From positions 1-43,998 of the forward strand of contig JAGVWA010000006.1 in assembly GCA_018304505.1 (NCBI GenBank): a DNA stretch of 43,998 bases, given 5' to 3'. The notes beneath the pieces are model-generated. The model was not told where the DNA came from, searched no databases, and worked only from the letters and a program-made list of their open reading frames with translations. Position 1 is the stretch's first letter, and each line of letters starts with the position of its first letter. Shown here piece by piece: positions 41,651 through 43,998 of this stretch. The translations under genes were made by a program, and so were the position numbers. This stretch comes from Nanobdellati archaeon (GTDB lineage Archaea; B1Sed10-29; JAGVWA01).

Positions 41651-42904
41651 TTATTTGAGAAGCCTGCCGAGGTCCTGGCCCTGGTCAAGCGAACTCAAGT
41701 CAGCGCCGCCTGTAGTTTCTTCAATGTTCTTCCGCTGTATCACGTCCTGCACCTTTGCAAACGTCGTCATCCTGTCGTCGACAAGGCTCTGCAGCACCTC
41801 TGCTTTCTCTTGCTGCTTCTGCTTAAGTTCGGACAGCCCAATGCCGCTTCTTTCTGAGAGCTTTTGCATTTTCCCGCTTGGCAATGACGTTCGTTTTACG
41901 TCGTCTGTTTTTATGTCGTAGTGGTAAACCTCATTGAACGACACCCCGAGCTCGGACTCTGATTTTGACACCTCGACAACGCCTGTGATGCGCCTCTTCA
42001 GGCCAACGTTGGTCTTGATTTTCTGCTGCACAATAATCAAATCAACAAGCGGCAAGGCTGATTTTGGAACGTTCATTGGATAATTTGACAGGCGCGCCAT
42101 TGACTCTGCAGGGCTGTTGGCGTGCACTGTTCCTACCGCAGAGTGGCCGACATTCATGGCGCTGAACAGTGTTTGGGCCTCAGTGCTCCTGACTTCACCG
42201 ATAACCAGCCTGTCAGGCCTCATGCGCAGCGCATTAATCAAGAGGTCGTTCATTGTCACTGCTGCCCTTCCGGAGGAGCCTTCCATTCTCACGACATTGG
42301 GCCTGTTTGGCAAGCTGAGTTCGCGCACGTCTTCTATTGTTATGATACGCTCTTCAACTGGGACAAAGGCCAGCAGGTTGTTCAGCGTCGTGGTTTTGCC
42401 GCTGCCTGTGCCTCCGATGACGAGGATGTTTAATGGGTAGTTCCTTTGCCCCTCAACTGCCATCCACAAAAACGCTGCAAGGTCCACTGATAATGTTCCG
42501 GCCAGGATAAGGTCAATGATTGAGAATGGCTCCTCTGAGAACTTTCGAATTGTTATTGTTGGCCCTGTAGGCGTTGCTGGCGGAATTGTGGCGTTCATTC
42601 GGGATCCGTCTGGCAAGCGCGCGTCCAGGAAGGGGTGTGTTATGTCGATTTTGTCAGTACTCGTTCTTTCCGCGTCCTTGATGATCGCCATTATCTCGCT
42701 GTTGGAGAGGTGTAAGTTGGTTTCACACACGCCGTATTGCCTGTGGTAAATGAACACCGGCACGTCTGGCCCATTGATCATGATTTCCTCGAGTGAAGGG
42801 TCAATCAGCAGCGTGTTGTATCTGGGCTTTTCCATCACGTATTTTTTCAGTGGTTTCTCGTCAATGATTTCGACGTTAATTGCAGCTTGAGGTTGTTGTG
42901 CCAT
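41651..42904 (-). CDS. Type II/IV secretion-system ATPase (CpaF/TadA-like)
   Basis: A 417-residue hexameric ATPase for pilus assembly or secretion. Walker A is GGTGSGKT (residues 164-171); then come ITIEDVREL (Asp box), RPDRLVIGEVRS (Walker B-like) and GTVHANSPAESMARL (His box), the set found in GspE/VirB11/TadA proteins. A C-terminal region beyond the ATPase (residues about 340-417) is helical and variable. No companion membrane subunit gene is within the window. The ATG at 42904 follows an AT-rich stretch with TTTAAA in reverse near 42923, giving a plausible promoter. Confidence 0.9.
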   Translation of the reverse strand: MAQQPQAAINVEIIDEKPLKKYVMEKPRYNTLLIDPSLEEIMINGPDVPVFIYHRQYGVCETNLHLSNSEIMAIIKDAERTSTDKIDITHPFLDARLPDGSRMNATIPPATPTGPTITIRKFSEEPFSIIDLILAGTLSVDLAAFLWMAVEGQRNYPLNILVIGGTGSGKTTTLNNLLAFVPVEERIITIEDVRELSLPNRPNVVRMEGSSGRAAVTMNDLLINALRMRPDRLVIGEVRSTEAQTLFSAMNVGHSAVGTVHANSPAESMARLSNYPMNVPKSALPLVDLIIVQQKIKTNVGLKRRITGVVEVSKSESELGVSFNEVYHYDIKTDDVKRTSLPSGKMQKLSERSGIGLSELKQKQQEKAEVLQSLVDDRMTTFAKVQDVIQRKNIEETTGGADLSSLDQGQDLGRLLK

Positions 42905-43001
42905 AGACTCAGGTAGATTATCTTTAAACTGAAATAAAAAGCCTTTTGGTTTGCAATAAACAACAGTGCAGGCAAGGCGTTATTCAATTCCAAAAAGGGA
43001 G

Positions 43002-43271
43002 TTATTCAACGTTCCTGGCATTCAGATCCTGCAGCGCCCGTTCTGTAGTGGCGGCGATTTCGCGTGCAGCGTCGCGCGCAGCCAACAAACTCCTGTGCGC
43101 TTCCACGCGTTTCATGCCTCCAAATGTGTCCCTGCCGCGGTCTATTTCTTCTACAGCCAGCGCATTCAGCTCAGCTTCAACATGATCAAGTGCCGCGCCT
43201 AGCGCAACAAGTTTCTGGGTTCTGTCCCCAAGTTCTACGAGTTCTGCAAGTGCGGCTTGTGCGTTCCACAT
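43002..43271 (-). CDS. Small helical hypothetical protein (89 residues)
   Basis: An 89-residue Ala/Leu/Glu-rich protein (MWNAQAALAELVELGDRTQK) predicted to be almost all helix, with heptad-like spacing suggestive of a coiled coil. No family is recognised. Expression is supported by a TTATAAAAA box at about 43290-43300 on the minus strand, about 25 nt before the ATG at 43271, giving a leaderless mRNA. It reads away from the adjacent tRNA. Confidence 0.6.
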   Translation of the reverse strand: MWNAQAALAELVELGDRTQKLVALGAALDHVEAELNALAVEEIDRGRDTFGGMKRVEAHRSLLAARDAAREIAATTERALQDLNARNVE

Positions 43272-43364
43272 GCGATTTTATTTGTGGATTGGTTTTTATA
43301 ATGCTTTCGCACAGTGTGCAAGGGCAAGGTTTTTAAAACACAAACTGCACTTTAATAATAGCAT

Positions 43365-43474
43365 GGGCTGCTAGCTTAGCCAGGATGGAGCACCCGACTG
43401 ATAATCGGGAACTCCTTAAGAAATTATTTCTTGGGAGTCGGGAAAGGTCGAGGGTTCAAATCCCTTGCGGCCCA
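43365..43474 (+). tRNA. tRNA-Ile (anticodon GAU) with an approximately 33-nt intron
   Basis: Acceptor GGGCTGC (43365-43371) pairs with GCGGCCC (43467-43473). D stem is GCTT/GAGC; anticodon stem CCCGA (43393-43397) pairs with TCGGG (43405-43409); loop CTGATAA places anticodon GAT at 43400-43402. T arm is GAGGG-TTCAAAT-CCCTT; discriminator A at 43474; no CCA, then a T run. A hairpin-forming insertion (ACTCC...GGAGT) lies between the anticodon arm and the T arm, flanked by two copies of TCGGGAA, so the exact junction is ambiguous. A bulge-helix-bulge with TCGG paired to TCGG and GAA bulges fits an intron at 43411-43443, near position 44/45. The variable loop is then 7 nt, unusually long. Confidence 0.85.
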
Positions 43475-43480
43475 TTTTTT
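43475..43480 (+). terminator. T-run after tRNA-Ile(GAU)
   Basis: TTTTTT starts immediately after the discriminator base. Archaeal RNA polymerase often stops at such runs, so this is the likely 3' end of the primary transcript. Confidence 0.45.
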
Positions 43481-43519
43481 TCTTCTTTGCAAAGCTTTAA
43501 ATTCTCTCACTAAGTTATA

Positions 43520-43530
43520 GATTTAAATAC
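43520..43530 (+). promoter_or_regulatory. TATA box for the 43555 gene
   Basis: GATTTAAATAC, centred about 30 nt before the GTG at 43555. It predicts a transcript starting near 43551. Confidence 0.45.
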
Positions 43531-43554
43531 AACAGGGAGCAATAAAATTACAGG

Positions 43555-43884
43555 GTGTTTATAGTGGCAGTGTCAAGCGCAGCGGCAGAGCGAAGAAGGC
43601 GTGGACGGGTTCGTGAAGTAATACACAAAAAGGCAACGGTCCTTGGCTTAAGCGCAAAAGAATACGCGCGCCTATCGGCAATGCGATCCCGGGCCAGAGC
43701 GGGTCATGCCGGTGAACCCAGGGTTGCAAAACCTGGCATGCAAGCGGTTTTCAAGGGCATGGGCGGCGAACTTAGAAAACCGCAACCCCCACAGGGCCTG
43801 CAGCAGGCTACTGAGATGCACAGGAAAATCGGACTGCTGGAACGCATCTTCGGTCAACGCAGGAAAGCGAAACCACAAGCCTAA
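43555..43884 (+). CDS. Small basic hypothetical protein (up to 109 residues)
   Basis: A 106-109-residue protein, strongly basic (RRRRGRVREVIHKKATV; RIFGQRRKAKPQ) with no Cys and no membrane segment. It could bind nucleic acid or the ribosome, but no family is recognised. The start is a GTG: either 43555 or 43564, the latter with AGGGTG six bases upstream. The TATA box at 43520-43530 supports expression as a separate unit after the tRNA gene. Confidence 0.5.
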   Translation: MFIVAVSSAAAERRRRGRVREVIHKKATVLGLSAKEYARLSAMRSRARAGHAGEPRVAKPGMQAVFKGMGGELRKPQPPQGLQQATEMHRKIGLLERIFGQRRKAKPQA

Positions 43885-43967
43885 CCGGATTTTTTAAGCA
43901 GCAATACCTTTATAAAGGCATCTTGGTTTTACCAATTTAAGTGCACCTACGAAAATGTGTGCAAAAA

Positions 43968-43978
43968 CCTTTAAATAG
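43968..43978 (+). promoter_or_regulatory. TATA box near the right window edge
   Basis: CTTTAAATAG is a strong archaeal TATA box pointing to a gene that starts at or beyond 43998. Another TATA-like palindrome, CCTTTATAAAGG, occurs near 43908. Confidence 0.4.
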
Positions 43979-43998
43979 AGGGTTGTTCAAAATAAGTA

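Overview
The window is chromosomal DNA from an archaeon. The evidence is an AglB/Stt3-type oligosaccharyltransferase with a WWDYG motif, fibrillarin and Nop5, intron-bearing tRNAs without encoded CCA, an archaeal CPSF-type beta-CASP nuclease, an Rnl3-type RNA ligase, a UbiA-family ether-lipid prenyltransferase, TATA-type promoters and many leaderless starts. Compact packing (4-nt ATGA/GTGA overlaps), a short Nop5 and a tRNA-Ile with anticodon UAU suggest a reduced, DPANN-like lineage. That placement is inference; no rRNA is present to test it.

Positions 1-22,956 form a surface-glycan and protein N-glycosylation locus with several changes of strand. It encodes nucleotide-sugar enzymes (UDP-GlcNAc 2-epimerase, sugar epimerase), GT4 and GT2 glycosyltransferases, three methyltransferases, a polysaccharide deacetylase, a FemAB-like transferase, a DegT-type aminotransferase, a Wzx-type flippase, AglB, the polyprenyl-phosphate GlcNAc-1-phosphate transferase that would start the glycan, a GT-C membrane protein, a UPF0104 membrane protein, two radical SAM enzymes, a Rossmann-fold SDR and a dolichol/phytol-kinase-like CTP-dependent kinase. 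Together they could start a glycan on polyprenyl phosphate, extend and modify it, flip it and transfer it to Asn sequons. Likely acceptors lie nearby: 28007-29332 encodes a secreted coiled-coil protein whose N terminus is packed with NDT sequons, and 25623-26348 a sequon-rich membrane protein.

Positions 23,039-31,133 hold an intron-containing tRNA-Ile(UAU), a cluster of short perfect stem-loops, ornithine carbamoyltransferase, a box C/D RNP operon (Nop5, membrane protein, fibrillarin, HAD phosphatase, all joined by 4-nt overlaps), small secreted proteins, a candidate structured ncRNA behind a duplicated TATA promoter, and a two-gene metalloprotease operon.

Positions 31,144-43,998 are denser housekeeping sequence: a 57-residue zinc-finger protein overlapping an RNA ligase, M29-like and M24 peptidases, a PAP2 phosphatase, tandem paralogous small proteins, a beta-CASP nuclease, a KaiC-like ATPase, a UbiA prenyltransferase preceded by a 13-nt tandem repeat, ScpA and ScpB, a type II/IV secretion ATPase, a second intron-containing tRNA-Ile (GAU) and a small basic protein.

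The observations most worth following are the two intron-bearing tRNA-Ile genes, which suggest AUA decoding by UAU instead of agmatidine-modified CAU; the candidate ncRNA at about 29,450-29,640; the zinc-finger/RNA ligase pair; and the modification genes of the glycan locus.
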